A model generated the notes under the pieces. The model was not told the origin of the DNA, ran no database searches, and saw only the letters and a list, made by a program, of their open reading frames with translations. The translations under genes and the position numbers were made by a program. A DNA stretch of 64,000 nt, from NCBI GenBank assembly GCA_963733765.1, contig CAVTEI010000007.1, positions 62,001 to 126,000 of the forward strand, read 5' to 3'. Below, in pieces: positions 26,972-38,282 of this stretch. Positions within the stretch are counted from its first letter, which is position 1. Every line of letters begins with the position of its first letter. Source of the DNA: DATKAS01 sp963733765. Lineage in GTDB: Bacteria > Actinomycetota > Acidimicrobiia > Acidimicrobiales > DATKAS01.

Positions 26972-28987
26972 GCGGTACGCACTACGAGCGCATCGAGCGC
27001 GATCGCCCCTCGCGACGTGAGGCGGACCGGATTCACGTCCACTTCGGTCACGCCCGGGCACGCGAGGAGCGCCGCGACCGCATGGATCACCGCGGCCAGC
27101 GCGACCCAGTCGAGGTTTGGATCGATCTCGGCGACGAGCTCGGCTACATCACGATCGGAGAGCGGGGCGAGCCGCATCGCGGGCCTGTGCGACTCGACGT
27201 CGCGTCCACCCCGGCCGAACGCGACGACCGACCCCCAGACCGGATCGTGCACTCCCCCAACCAGCAGCTCGGGTCCGTCCTCGGCGTGCGCTTCGAGCAA
27301 GTAGCCGCGTGACGACGGACCGCTGACCAGGTCGATCGCGGCGAGGGCCGCATCGAGCGCGGCCGCCGACTCGATGCCCACGTGGACGCCGCGGATCTCG
27401 TCCTTGTGTGCGACGGTGGGGTCCAGGATTTTGACCACGACCGTGCCACCGATCGAGGCAAACGCCGCGTGTGCCGCCTCACGATCAGGACAGACGCGGC
27501 GGGAAGGGGTCGCGACGCCGAGCGCGTCGAGCAGCTCCTTGCCAGCGTGCTCGTCGAGCGGGCCGTCGGGCAACGACGGGAGATCCAGCAGTCGCGAAGC
27601 GCTCGGCGCATCGTGGCGAGCACGCGCCCGGGCGTCTTCGACCAACGCTGATGCGGCGCGGGCCGCCTGCTCCGGCGTTCGGTACTGCGGAACGCCCATC
27701 GCCGTCAGCACGCGCTGCGAGAGGTCGAGCATCTCGCGAGGCCCGCTGGTGCCGAACACCACCGGGAGCTCGCCGCCGACCCCGGGCGTGCGGAACGCCA
27801 CCTCGGGGTTGATGACGTCGCTCTCCTTGAGCGCGTACACCACTAGGGCGTCGACGGCGTCGTCGGCCGCGGTGAGGGCGAGCACCTGTCCGAACGTCTC
27901 GGCGGGGCGGCCGGTGTCGACGGGGTTGGACAGCATCGTGAGCGGTGGCAGCAGTCGCTGCAACCCCTTCACGGTCGCGTCGGCAAGAGGTGGCACAGAC
28001 ACGCTGCGGCTGCGCAGCACGTCCGCGATGAACAAGCCCGGCCCGGCTTGCGCCGTGACCACCCCGACGCCCGGTTCGAGTGATGGACGGATGCGACGAG
28101 CAACGAGGGCGCGCATCGCGTCCACGAGCTGTCCGACGTCGTCGACGAGGACGGCGCCCGCCTGCTTGAGGGCCGCGCAAGTGAGCGCGAAGTCTCCGAT
28201 CACGCGGCCGGTGTGTGACAGCGCGAACTCGTTGACCTCCGAACGGCCGACCTTCAACACCACCACGGGCTTGGCCGAGACCGTGCGCGCGATCGCCTCG
28301 TAGAGTGCCCGGCCGTCGTCGACGCCTTCGAGGTGCAGGCCGATGACCCTGGTGGCCTCGTCGTGAACGAGGAAGTCGAGCACCTCTGCGAATCCGACGT
28401 CGGCGGCATTGCCGAGCCCGATCCCGAGCCGCAGGCCAAGGCCTTCCCCATTCGCGAGAAAGCTCACCGCCAGGTTCATTCCCCCGCTGCTCGCGACGAT
28501 CGAGGCGGGTCCGGGTTCGAGTCGGGTCACGTAGGGAACGAAGTTCGCCATCACACCGTCAACGGGGTTCATGAAGCCGGAGGTGTTCGGTCCCAACATG
28601 CGGATGCCGTACTTCTGGGCGACTGCTCGCGGCAGCGTCCTGTAGTCCCCGTCCCTCGCGCGTCTCGGCGAAGCCGCCCGCGCACACGACCGCTGCCGCG
28701 ACGCCCGCCTGCCCGCAGTCTTCGAGAGCGCCGGGCACCGCTTCCGCCGGTACGACGAGCACTGCGAGATCGACTGGCTCACCGATGGCTTGCACGGACC
28801 GCGCGACGGCCCGCCCCTCGATCTCCGGCGCCGTCGGGTTGACGAGGTGCAATGCGCCCGGAAAGCCGAGGAGCGAGCGCACCATCGCGTTGCCCGCTTT
28901 GCCCGGAGACGCCGATGCGCCGACGACAGCGATCGACCGAGGGCAAAGCAGGGGCCGAAGCCCTCCGCCCGACACGTCAGTCGTCAT
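26968..28987 (-). CDS. NDP-forming acyl-CoA synthetase, acetate-CoA ligase (ADP-forming) type (frameshifted)
   Basis: This is a protein of about 673 residues combining a CoA-binding Rossmann domain, a succinyl-CoA-synthetase-like domain and a C-terminal ATP-grasp domain. The N-terminus has PRSIAVVGASASPGKAGNAM, and LGPNTSGFMNP and IVASSGGM mark the ligase domain. ALSHTGRVIGD matches the SHTG motif with the phosphorylatable-His region. VVVKILDPTVAHKDEIRGVH and TEVDVNPVRL belong to the ATP-grasp half. A +1 shift occurs between about 28640 and 28680. Its start overlaps the DUF3500 stop by 11 bases. Activation of a carboxylic acid, possibly an aromatic one for the boxCB route, is inferred. Confidence 0.85.
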
Positions 28988-30090
28988 CGGGCACGGACGA
29001 CTTCAGCCGCGTGTCCAGATGATGCCCGTGATGACGTTCGTGCTCGTAGTGATCGAGCAACAGCTGGTGGCCGAGGTCGGCGCGGTAGTCGCGCCACACC
29101 GAGTGGATGTGGTTGCCATTGTCGATGGCGTTGTCGAACTCGATGAGGAGGTCGGCACCCTGGATCCGGTAGTAGTGCGGAGTACCCCGCTCTTGTCCGC
29201 CGGCCCAGCAGAACCAGAGCTTCTCGAGACCGTCGCCCTTGACGCGCTCCATGTAGCGCTCGGTCACCTCTTCGGGCAACCGACCGACGAACGACTCGAC
29301 GAGATCGACGAGGTTTCGGGCCTGGTCGCCTGGCATGTCGGAGCCAGCAATGCCGCGCGGGTTGTTCTTCTCGAACTTCAGGGCTTCGCGGTCCTCGTCG
29401 TTGATCTTGTACCAGTCGATCCCGAGATCGATGTAGTCGGGATACTCGACTTTGCCGACGCGTGGCACCTGGCGGCGTCGTGTAGTCCGCGGGCGCGACA
29501 TCGTGGATGATCGCTTGTTTGCGCTGCGCGTCGCCGAGTCCGTGGAGGATCTCGAAGCCGAGATCCTCGTCGGCGCGAAGGGGGCTGAGCACACCCATCT
29601 CGGCGGGCTGGGCTCCCATGTTGCAAGGCGTCACCGACAGCCAGCGCTGCCCGACGATCGTGTAGCTCAGGGAGAGGTGGTGGCCGAGGAACCGCCAGCC
29701 CCATGTCTCCTCGAAGCTCGGCCGTCCGAAGAAGCTCACGAAGTACAGGTCCTGCGAGCGGAAGTCGCCCGTCGACACGCCAAACCGGTCGACCTCGAGC
29801 TCGCGCAGGATGTTCTCCATCGCCATGATCTCGAGTGCCTGGGTGTACCCACGCATGCTAAGGCTGGCGCGGAGCAACGTCTGCACCAACGTCCGCTGAT
29901 GGAAGTTGAGCTGGGACAGTGGGATGCCGGTGCGATCCGACTTCGGGATGAAGTCCCAGTCGAGGCGGCCGGGGTGATCCATCGGATACTCACAAGCGCG
30001 CCGCTGCTCGCCGGTGAGCGAGTAGAGGAATGCCTGGCTCAACAGCAACATGCGGACGATCGTCTTCGGTGCCTCGTAGGTCGTGTGCAT
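28977..30090 (-). CDS. DUF3500 domain protein, copy 1 (frameshifted)
   Basis: This is a protein of about 371 residues of the uncharacterised DUF3500 family. It shares with the copy at 53293 the blocks LRASLSMRGYTQALEIMAME (versus VRATLSARGYDYVLGIMELN), LYFVSFFGRP with WGWRFLGHHLSLS, and the C-terminal HYYRIQGADLLIEFDNA and HIHSVWRDYRADLG. Conserved His and acidic residues (GHHL, EFD, HIH) could bind metal, but no activity is known to me. A +1 shift lies near 29470. The start is ATG at 30090, overlapping the SDR stop (TGATG). The pairing with a YxxxK-lacking SDR occurs twice in the window. Confidence 0.8.
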
Positions 30091-30869
30091 CAGACGAGCC
30101 CCCTGTAGCTGCCGCCGTCGAGATGGATGTTCATGCCGGACACGAAGCTCGCGTGCTCGCTGCAGATGAACGCGCACATCGCGCCGAACTCCTTCGGGTC
30201 TCCGTGCCGCTTGGCCGCGATCGTCGCTGCCTGAGCGGCCCAGGCTTCCTCGAACGTGACGCCGTCGCGCTCGACGGCCCGGTTGGCGTTGTCGATCTGA
30301 CGCTGCGTGGCGAAGCGCTCCGGGAGGAGCTGGTTGATCGTCACGCCGTCGGCGGCGGCCGCGAAGGAGAGTGACTTGAGAACAGCGGTGACGCCGGCGC
30401 GGGCACCGACCGACGTGACCATGAACTCGCTCGGCGACGTCACCACGGCCGATGTGATCGTGACGACCCGACCCCACTTGCGCTCCCGCATGCCAGGCAG
30501 CACCTGCCGGATCAGCGCGATCGGCGCTCGGTAGTGGAGATCGAGGGCATCGTCGAAGTCCTCGTCGGTGACCTCGCGCAGCGGCCCCGGCTTCGGACCC
30601 CGGTTGTTGAGCACGAGGATGTCGGGCTCGGGACAGGCCGCCAGCAGCGCCGCGCGACCGGCGGGATCGGTGAGGTCCGCAGCGACGGGGATGACCTCGC
30701 CGCCCCCGTCCGCGGCGATGTCCGCCGCAGCCTTCTCGACCTTCTCACGCTCCCGCCCGTTGACGACGACGTTGACGCCTTCCGCCGCGAGCGCCTCCGC
30801 ACAGGCGCGGCCCAACCCCTGCGTGGACGCACACACGATCGCCCACCGACCAGAGATGCCCAGGTCCAT
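30090..30869 (-). CDS. SDR-fold protein lacking the Tyr-x-x-x-Lys motif, copy 1
   Basis: This is a 259-residue SDR fold protein. It starts MDLGISGRWAIVCASTQGLG, a modified cofactor loop. The conserved N-A-G position reads LNNRGPKPGPL. The expected serine is present in TITSAVVTSPSE, but the Tyr-x-x-x-Lys site is SVGARAGV, without Tyr or Lys. The same loss occurs in the copy at 52419, which argues for a real subfamily rather than decay. ATG at 30869 is 10 bases from the -10 of promoter element B, suggesting a nearly leaderless transcript. It heads the seven-gene operon to 21507 and is followed by DUF3500. Confidence 0.87.
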   Translation of the reverse strand: MDLGISGRWAIVCASTQGLGRACAEALAAEGVNVVVNGREREKVEKAAADIAADGGGEVIPVAADLTDPAGRAALLAACPEPDILVLNNRGPKPGPLREVTDEDFDDALDLHYRAPIALIRQVLPGMRERKWGRVVTITSAVVTSPSEFMVTSVGARAGVTAVLKSLSFAAAADGVTINQLLPERFATQRQIDNANRAVERDGVTFEEAWAAQAATIAAKRHGDPKEFGAMCAFICSEHASFVSGMNIHLDGGSYRGLV

Positions 30870-30878
30870 TCGCCTGAA

Positions 30879-30906
30879 CCTAGACAGACTTCCTGTCGCC
30901 CGTCAA
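30879..30906 (-). promoter_or_regulatory. Regulon promoter/operator element, copy B
   Basis: On the minus strand TTGACG (30906-30901), a 16-base spacer and TCTAGG (30884-30879) form a promoter. The spacer holds the perfect dyad GACAG-GAAGT-CTGTC. The -10 ends exactly 10 bases before the SDR start at 30869, the same distance as in copy D. It lies between the divergent SDR/DUF3500 operon and boxCB, so a bound regulator could control both. Confidence 0.7.
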
Positions 30907-30923
30907 TACTATGTGTGTAGTAT
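30906..30923. promoter_or_regulatory. Perfect 6-bp inverted repeat at the boxC start
   Basis: ATACTA (30906-30911), TGTGTG and TAGTAT (30918-30923) form a perfect dyad directly abutting the boxC ATG at 30922. TACTAT at 30907-30912 could serve as the boxC -10, giving a nearly leaderless mRNA; no clear -35 is present. The dyad is absent from the other regulon copies and may be a boxC-specific operator. Confidence 0.5.
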
Positions 30924-32496
30924 GCTGACCCTTGTGGCTGAGGGCATCTCGTTCGAGACGGACCCGTCGCGATACCGCCACTGGCGCCTCGACGTCGAAG
31001 GTCGGGTCGCCACGCTCACGCTCGCGGTCGATCCGAACGGCGGCCTCCGCGACGACTACGAACTGAAGTTGAACTCCTACGACCTCGCGCGTCGACATCG
31101 AGCTGCACGACGCGCTCCAGCGCTTGCGGTTCGAGCACCCCCAGGTGAAGGCCGTGGTCATCACCGGTGGGCTCGACAAGGTGTTCTCCGCGGGAGCGAA
31201 CATCCAGATGCTCGCCGGCTCGACTCACGCGCACAAGGTCGCGTTCTGCAAGTTCACGAACGAGACGCGCAACGGCATCGAGGAGATGTCCTCGGAGGGC
31301 GGACAGGTCGTCATCGCCGCAGTGAATGGGACCGCGGCGGGCGGCGGTTACGAGCTCGCGTTGGCGTGCGACGAGATCCTGCTCGTCGACGACAAGTCGT
31401 CAGCGGTCTCGCTTCCTGAGGTGCCGCTTCTCGCGGTGCTTCCGGGTACGGGTGGGCTGACGCGCGTCGTCGACAAGCGCCACGTCCGCCGCGACCTCGC
31501 AGATGTGTTCGCGACGAAGGTCGAAGGCATCAAGGGCTCGCAAGCAGTCGAGTGGCGCCTCGTCGACGCCGTGGCCCCGCCATCGCTGTTCGCGGACCTC
31601 GTACGCGAACGTGTGCTGGCGCGCGCGGCCGAGTCCGACCGGCCCGATGACGGTGAGGGCGTCCCGCTCGGCCCGCACAGAGCACCGGTTCGTCGCCGTC
31701 GAGCTCGACCGAGCGAGGCTCGCGACCATCACGGTCAGCGCGTTCTCCTCCCTTGCCGAGTCGCTCGACGCCGCCCGCGAGCTCGACGCCGCGATCCTGG
31801 ATCTCCGGTTCAACTACCCGAGCATCGGCACATGGGTGCTCCGCACCGTGGGGGAGATCGACCGCGTCACCACCGCCGACGAGGCGATCGCCGAGGAGGG
31901 CTGGCTCGAACGAGAGGTGCGACTGCTCTGGAAGCGGACACTCAAGCGTCTCGACATGTCGGCGCGCTCACTCGTCGCGCTGGTCGACTCCGGGCAGCTG
32001 CTTCGCCGGCACGCTCGCCGAGCTCGCGCTCAGCCGCCGACCGCACGTTGATGCTCGACGAACCCGATTCCACGATCGTGCTGACCACGCGAACGACGGG
32101 TGGTACCCGATGTCCAACGGGCTCTCACGCCTCGCGACTCGGTTCTGGGGTCGAGACGACGACTTCGAGCGGGCGCACAGCCTGCTCGGGAAGGAGCTGA
32201 CGGCGGGCGAGGCCTTCGAGGCCGGCCTGGTGACGTCGGCACCCGACGACCTCGACTGGGACGACGAGGTCCGACTTCTCCTCGAGGAGCGCGCCAGCTT
32301 TTCGCCCGATGCGCTCACGGGCATGGAGGCGAGCTTGCGGTTCCCCGGCCCGGAGACGATGGAGACGAAGATCTTCGCCCGGCTCACCGCCTGGCAGAAC
32401 TGGATCTTCCAGCGTCCGAACGCGGTCGGCGCCGACGGCGCCCTGAAGAAGTACGGCACCGGCACGCGGCCGGACTTCGACCGGAGAGCGAGTCGG

Positions 32497-32499
<3 letters not shown>
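30922..32499 (+). CDS. boxC: BoxC, benzoyl-CoA-dihydrodiol lyase (2,3-epoxybenzoyl-CoA dihydrolase) (multiply frameshifted)
   Basis: This is a crotonase-superfamily ring-opening enzyme of the aerobic benzoyl-CoA (box) pathway, which hydrolyses 2,3-epoxybenzoyl-CoA to 3,4-dehydroadipyl-CoA semialdehyde and formate. Characteristic blocks are SRYRHWRLDVEGRVATLTL, DYELKLNSYDL, LDKVFSAGANIQMLAGSTHA, CKFTNETRNGIEEMS, AAVNGTAAGGGYELALACDE and ANDGWYPMSNGLSRLATRFW. Read-through length is about 526 residues. Frame changes lie near 31090, 31670, 32005, 32035 and 32095. The start is ATG at 30922, with GTG 30934 as an alternative. It is followed immediately by boxB. Recognition rests on the long, family-specific N-terminal block. 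Confidence 0.87.
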
Positions 32500-33906
<1,407 letters not shown>

Positions 33907-33910
<4 letters not shown>

Positions 33911-35028
33911 GACCTCTTCAACAGATCCCAGTCGGGGTCGATGCCGAGGCCGGGTCGCTCGGGCGCGTGCACGAAGCCCTCGTGGTCGATCGTGATGGGT
34001 TCAACCAGCCCGTAGGAGAGGTGATCGAGGTCGTACGAGCCCGGTGCGTGGGGCACCAGCACCTCGTACATCGAGCAGTGCGGGACCGCCATCACCACGT
34101 GCACTGTCGCGAGGTTGCCGATCGCGTTGTAAGCGTCGTGCACCTCGCAGGGCAGATGGTTTGCTTCGGCGAGTGCAGCGATCTTCATCATCCCCGTGAT
34201 GCCGCCCTTGATCACCACGTCGCCTCGCAGCGCATCGGTTGCCCGAGCGGCGATCCAACGCGGCAACGCGTACAAACCCCCGGCCGTGATCTCCGTGGCG
34301 ACGATAGGAATGGACAGGTGCTGTTTCAGCCGTACGTATCCGTCGAGATCCTCCGCGCCGAGCGGATCCTCATACCAGTGGTAGTCGACGTCCTCGATGG
34401 CGAAGCCGACATCGAGGGCTTCCTTGTAGGAGTACGCCCACGCGGAGTCGAGCATCAGGCAGTACTCGTCGCCCACGACCTCGCGCACCGCAGCACACGT
34501 CTCGATGTCCTCGTGAATCGACACCGGCCCGGGTGGACCGCCGATGGGCATGCGGCGCCGCTGCGTCGGCGGGTGGAGCTTGTAGCCGACGAAACCGCGG
34601 TCCCGGTAGGCGAGCGCTTCCTCGACATATGTCGCGTTGCTCGGATGCACCCAGGACGATGCGTACGTCGGCACCTGCGTGCGAGCGGATCCGAGCAGTC
34701 GGTGCACGGGCAGACCGGCGACCTTTCCCGCGATGTCCCACAGCGCGATGTCGACATAGCCCTGCACTGTCGGGTCGACCATCCGCGCCCGGAGCCGGAA
34801 GTCATTCCAGATCGCGCCGATGTCCAGCGGGTCACGGCCGAGCAACATCGGCTTCGCGACGTTGACGAGCTGCGGTGTGACGTCGACTCCGGGACCACTC
34901 ACGAAGAAGTGGCCGTCGATGCCTTCATCAGTGGCGATCGTGACGACCGCGACGCGCATTGTCGGCGGGCCCATGCCTGGTGGCATCGCGCGCTCGTGCT
35001 CGAGCACGCGCACATCGGTGATCTTCAC
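33907..35028 (-). CDS. Mandelate racemase/muconate lactonizing enzyme family protein
   Basis: This is a 373-residue enolase-superfamily enzyme. Metal ligands are Asp194 (LMLDSAWAYS), Glu220 (HWYEDPL) and Glu247 (VATEITAGG). Acid/base candidates are Lys150 in GYKLHPP and His298-Asp299 in CEVHDAYN, the mandelate racemase-subgroup pattern. Sugar-acid dehydratases, racemases and related enzymes share this arrangement, so the reaction is a proton abstraction alpha to a carboxylate on an unknown acid. The start is ATG at 35028. It is last in the minus operon that begins at 38174. Confidence 0.88.
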
Positions 35029-35040
35029 GGAACGACGAGG

Positions 35041-36213
35041 CTACGCAGAGATGTTCGCCGACCGCAGCGTCGGGATGATCCCCGAGAACAGCTTGTAGTG
35101 GAGGTCGAGCTCAGCCTCGGTCATCGACTGGGCGTGATACTGCAGCAGGTTGCCGGCACCGATGGTGCGGAGCTGCTCGACGATCTTCTCCGTGACGGTC
35201 GACGGCGAGCCGTAGAGGTACTCGCTGTCGAAGTCGATGTTGAGGCCGCCGCCCGCCGGGCCTCCCTTCGGCGCGGTCGGCTGGGCGCTGCTCGCCGCTT
35301 GCGACCCGCCGCCTTCGACCGACGCCGCGTCCATGACGCCTGACTCGGCCTGCGACGGGGCGATCATCGTCTTGCCCGCGGCCTTCGTCACCCGCTGAAA
35401 CACCATCGAGAACACTGCGTCGATGCGGGCCTTGTCCTGTGCGAGCAACTCGGCATGGAGCTCGGCGGCCTGCGAGTCCGACTCGCAGATCAGGAGCTGA
35501 CGGCGCACGCCGACGTCGTCGGGCGAGCAGTCACGACCGGCGTCCGCGCAGGCGTCGCGGTACGCGTCGAACGCGATCTTGGCCGTGGCGTTCGACTGGT
35601 AGCCGGTGCACACCTTGTAGTCCCGTCGAGCCGCGCCGGCCGCGGTCTCCGGCGAGTAGATCGTCATCCAATGCCGGCGGCGCGCCTCATGACGGGGACG
35701 GGGCATCGACGGGAGGTCCTCGAAGTCGTAGTACTGGCCCTTGACCGTGACGAACTTGTCCTTCGTGGCCAGATCGATGAAGTCGAGGATCTCTGCGTAC
35801 CGGGGCCGCACCTGATCTCCCGGCATGCCGACGAACAGGAACTCAGGCGGGATGCCCGAGGCGGTGCCGATCTCGAGCCGGCCGCTCGACAGGTAGTCGA
35901 GCGTGGCCAGCTCCTCAGCGAGGCGCCACGGCTGGTGGAACGGCAGCACATTGCCCATCACGCCGAGCCTGAACGTCGTCGTCATCTTCGCCAGCGCGGC
36001 GATGAGCAGGTTCGGCACCGGCGAGAGGGAGTTCAAGAAGTGGTGCTCGCTGAAGAAGACGCCCTCGAACCCGTAGCCCTCGAGCTCGACGAGGCGGTGC
36101 AGGTTGCGGTCGAACGTGTGCTGGACGAGCATCGTGTCCTCGTAGTCCGGCAGGCCTCGGCCTGGGATCACGTGGAATTCGAAGGTCCAGGTCTTGATGC
36201 CCCCACTGGTCAT
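35041..36213 (-). CDS. LLM-class flavin-dependent oxidoreductase with internal low-complexity insert
   Basis: This is a 390-residue luciferase-like protein. The core blocks are YGFEGVFFSEHHFLNSLSP, PWRLAEELATLDYLSSGR and LYGSPSTVTEKI. Compared with the 336-residue LLM at 11658, it has an extra stretch rich in Ser/Ala/Gly/Pro (SGVMDAASVEGGGSQAAS and following, about residues 290-325), before the last barrel strand. The start is ATG at 36213; upstream in-frame codons reach into a 67-base gap that holds nothing I can interpret. It is separated by 12 bases from the enolase-superfamily gene downstream. Confidence 0.86.
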   Translation of the reverse strand: MTSGGIKTWTFEFHVIPGRGLPDYEDTMLVQHTFDRNLHRLVELEGYGFEGVFFSEHHFLNSLSPVPNLLIAALAKMTTTFRLGVMGNVLPFHQPWRLAEELATLDYLSSGRLEIGTASGIPPEFLFVGMPGDQVRPRYAEILDFIDLATKDKFVTVKGQYYDFEDLPSMPRPRHEARRRHWMTIYSPETAAGAARRDYKVCTGYQSNATAKIAFDAYRDACADAGRDCSPDDVGVRRQLLICESDSQAAELHAELLAQDKARIDAVFSMVFQRVTKAAGKTMIAPSQAESGVMDAASVEGGGSQAASSAQPTAPKGGPAGGGLNIDFDSEYLYGSPSTVTEKIVEQLRTIGAGNLLQYHAQSMTEAELDLHYKLFSGIIPTLRSANISA

Positions 36214-36280
36214 GGGCAATGGATACCACCGATCGTGTCGACAGTCCATGCACATGTCACACGTCGTGCGGCACCAGCCA

Positions 36281-37069
36281 CTAGGGGTTGATGAGCGTGT
36301 CCCGGTCGGGGACGAGGAAGGCCATGCCGCGGCGCAGAAAGTCGCCCACGACGTCGGCGAATGCCTCGGCACGATCGCCCTGGATGTCATGCGCGGCATC
36401 GTGCACGTACTGCAACGACGAGTTCCTCATGAAGCGGCGGTACGTGCGCCCGTTCTCGGGCGGGATCACGCCGTCGAACTCGCCGAACAGCACGAGGGTG
36501 CGCACATCGGACTCCGCCATACGAGCAGTGAGCGCCTCGTCGTACTCGGGCGTGGCGACCAGCACCCGCTCGACGACGGGCCACGCCCGCGCCATCAGCT
36601 CCGGATCGGGCGGCGCGAAGTGCGGCTCGCGCTCAGGGTGCCGGCGGAACGCCTGCACGAACTCCTCCGGGGACAGCGTGTTCGGTGGCCTCGAACCCAC
36701 ACGGAACGCCGCCGACGACTCAAGGACCATCGAGATGACGCGCTCGGGATGATCGAGCGCGACGTGGAGCGCGACCGCACCGCCAAGTGACGTGCCCATG
36801 ACGTGCGCTCGCTCGAGGCCGAGGGCATCCATCGCCGCGACGACGGTGTGCGCGAGATCGGCAAGGCTCTGGCTGCGCTCGTTCGGTGCGTCGCCCCAAC
36901 CCGGAAGCTCGAGCAGGAGCACCCGATGGTCGTTGGCGAGGAGGTCGAGCGCGGGCGACCACCGGGCCCACCGGCACCGTGCAACACGATGAGCGCCGGC
37001 CCCTCCCCCGCCTCCTCGTAGCGGATGTCGAAGCCGTCGGCGGTGACCTTCTTCTGTACTCGCCGCCAT
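36281..37069 (-). CDS. Alpha/beta hydrolase, meta-cleavage-product-hydrolase-like (frameshifted N-terminus)
   Basis: This is an alpha/beta hydrolase of about 262 residues. The nucleophile elbow is VMGTSLGGAVAL, the acid lies in LVLFGEFDGVIPPEN and the base in HDAAHDIQGD. The N-terminal strand, TADGFDIRYEEAGEGP, and the oxyanion-hole segment LHGAGGP lie in a shifted frame; a shift near 37055 and its reverse near 36955 restore the frame. The start is ATG at 37069, overlapping the LLM stop (TGATG). C-C bond hydrolases of ring-fission products and esterases are both possible. Confidence 0.75.
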   Translation of the reverse strand: MAASTEEGHRRRLRHPLRGGGGGAGAHRVARCRWARWSPALDLLANDHRVLLLELPGWGDAPNERSQSLADLAHTVVAAMDALGLERAHVMGTSLGGAVALHVALDHPERVISMVLESSAAFRVGSRPPNTLSPEEFVQAFRRHPEREPHFAPPDPELMARAWPVVERVLVATPEYDEALTARMAESDVRTLVLFGEFDGVIPPENGRTYRRFMRNSSLQYVHDAAHDIQGDRAEAFADVVGDFLRRGMAFLVPDRDTLINP

Positions 37070-38174
37070 CACGCCGCCGCCAGCGAGAATCGATCGGCGT
37101 GGAGGGCGGGGACGAGCGTCCCGCCCATCAGCGCGAGCGAAGCGAGCACCTTCTCATGCGAGGTCTTCGGCGTCCCGCCGACGATGAACTCGGCGCGGCC
37201 CATCCCGACCACCGAGTGGACCTGCTCGATCATGGCGAGTGCTTGATCGGGCGTGCCGTATCCAGCCGGGCGAGAAGGACATCCCGGGCGCCTTCGACGG
37301 GTCGAGCGGCACGCCCTTGGGCACGCCGTTCATCGCCGCGCCGATCATGCCCATCGTCATCATCATGTCCATCGAGCCGCCGGCGAAGAGCCCGCCGAGA
37401 TCGGCGCCGGCCTTCCGCGCTTCCTCTTCGTCTTCGTGCACGAAGCAGAACTGGCGATAAAGGATGTTGTCCGCGGTCGGCTCCCAACCTGCCTCGCGCC
37501 GCGGCGTTGCGATAGTGCTCGAGGTTCTCGGCACACTTCTCGGGCGGCATGAAGCTGAACCCCAAGTCGCACCCCGTCTCGCCCGCGAACCGCGCCGAGT
37601 CGGGGCTGTTGCCCGAGAGCAGGATGCGCGGGTGCGGACGCTGCAAAGGCTGCGGCCAGATCGACACATTGCGGTGGCGGTAGTACCGGCCTTCCCACCC
37701 GAACGGCTCGGGCTCGGTGAGTGCGCGGATGAAGAGGCGCACGCCCTCCTTGAACGCCTCCTTCGAGTCCCACGGGTTCGTGCCATAGGTCATGTACTCG
37801 TTCGGCGTGCCGCGTAACAGCCCGATGGTGAGACGGCCGCCGAGGAGGTTGTCGAGCATCGAGTACTCCTCCGCCAGCTGCACTGGGTTGTGCAGCGGGA
37901 GGTCGGAGCCCAGGACGCTGATGTGCGCGTCGGGGAGGCGCTGACCGAGGAGACCGGCGTAGAAGATCGGGCTCGGGCTGAGCTGGTTGACCGAATAGTG
38001 GTGCTCGGCGAAGTTGAGCGAGTCGAAGCCGGCGGCGAACGCGGCCTCACACTGGAGGAAGCCGCACTCCATCGAGTGCATGCCGATCTGCGGGTCGTAG
38101 CAGCGCGGCGGCGTCGGCCATGCAGTGTCGACGGGTCCGTAGTAGCTGACCGGCACGAAGATCTCGACCTTCAT
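37069..38174 (-). CDS. LLM-class flavin-dependent oxidoreductase (frameshifted)
   Basis: This is a luciferase-like oxidoreductase of about 368 residues that heads the operon diverging from the ABC importer. Landmarks are FDSLNFAEHHYSVNQLSPSP, NPVQLAEEYSMLDNLLGGR, LTIGLLRGTPNEYMTYG and, after shifts near 37500 and 37255, YGTPDQALAMIEQ and GGTLVPALHADRFSLAAA. A Met-rich run, GGSMDMMMTMGMIGAAM, near residue 290 is unusual. The start is ATG at 38174. The region upstream contains element C on the opposite strand. Confidence 0.8.
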
Positions 38175-38223
38175 CACTCCCCCTGGGTCGGGCGCACTCG
38201 ACACCGAACGGTAACATCTTTTG

Positions 38224-38251
38224 TTGACGAGCGACAGGCTGAGTGTCTACC
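38224..38251 (+). promoter_or_regulatory. Regulon promoter/operator element, copy C
   Basis: TTGACG (38224-38229), a 16-base spacer and TCTACC (38246-38251) precede the solute-binding-protein gene. The operator half-sites are GACA at 38233 and TGTC at 38244. Directly upstream lies CGGTAACATCTTTTG, which recurs next to copy D as CGGTAACACCTTTCG; read on the other strand it may be the promoter of the divergent LLM operon. A purine-rich AGGGGGG ribosome site at 38271 and ATG 38283 follow. Confidence 0.7.
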
Positions 38252-38282
38252 TTTCTCGGTGTCGACCTACAGGGGGGTTTGC

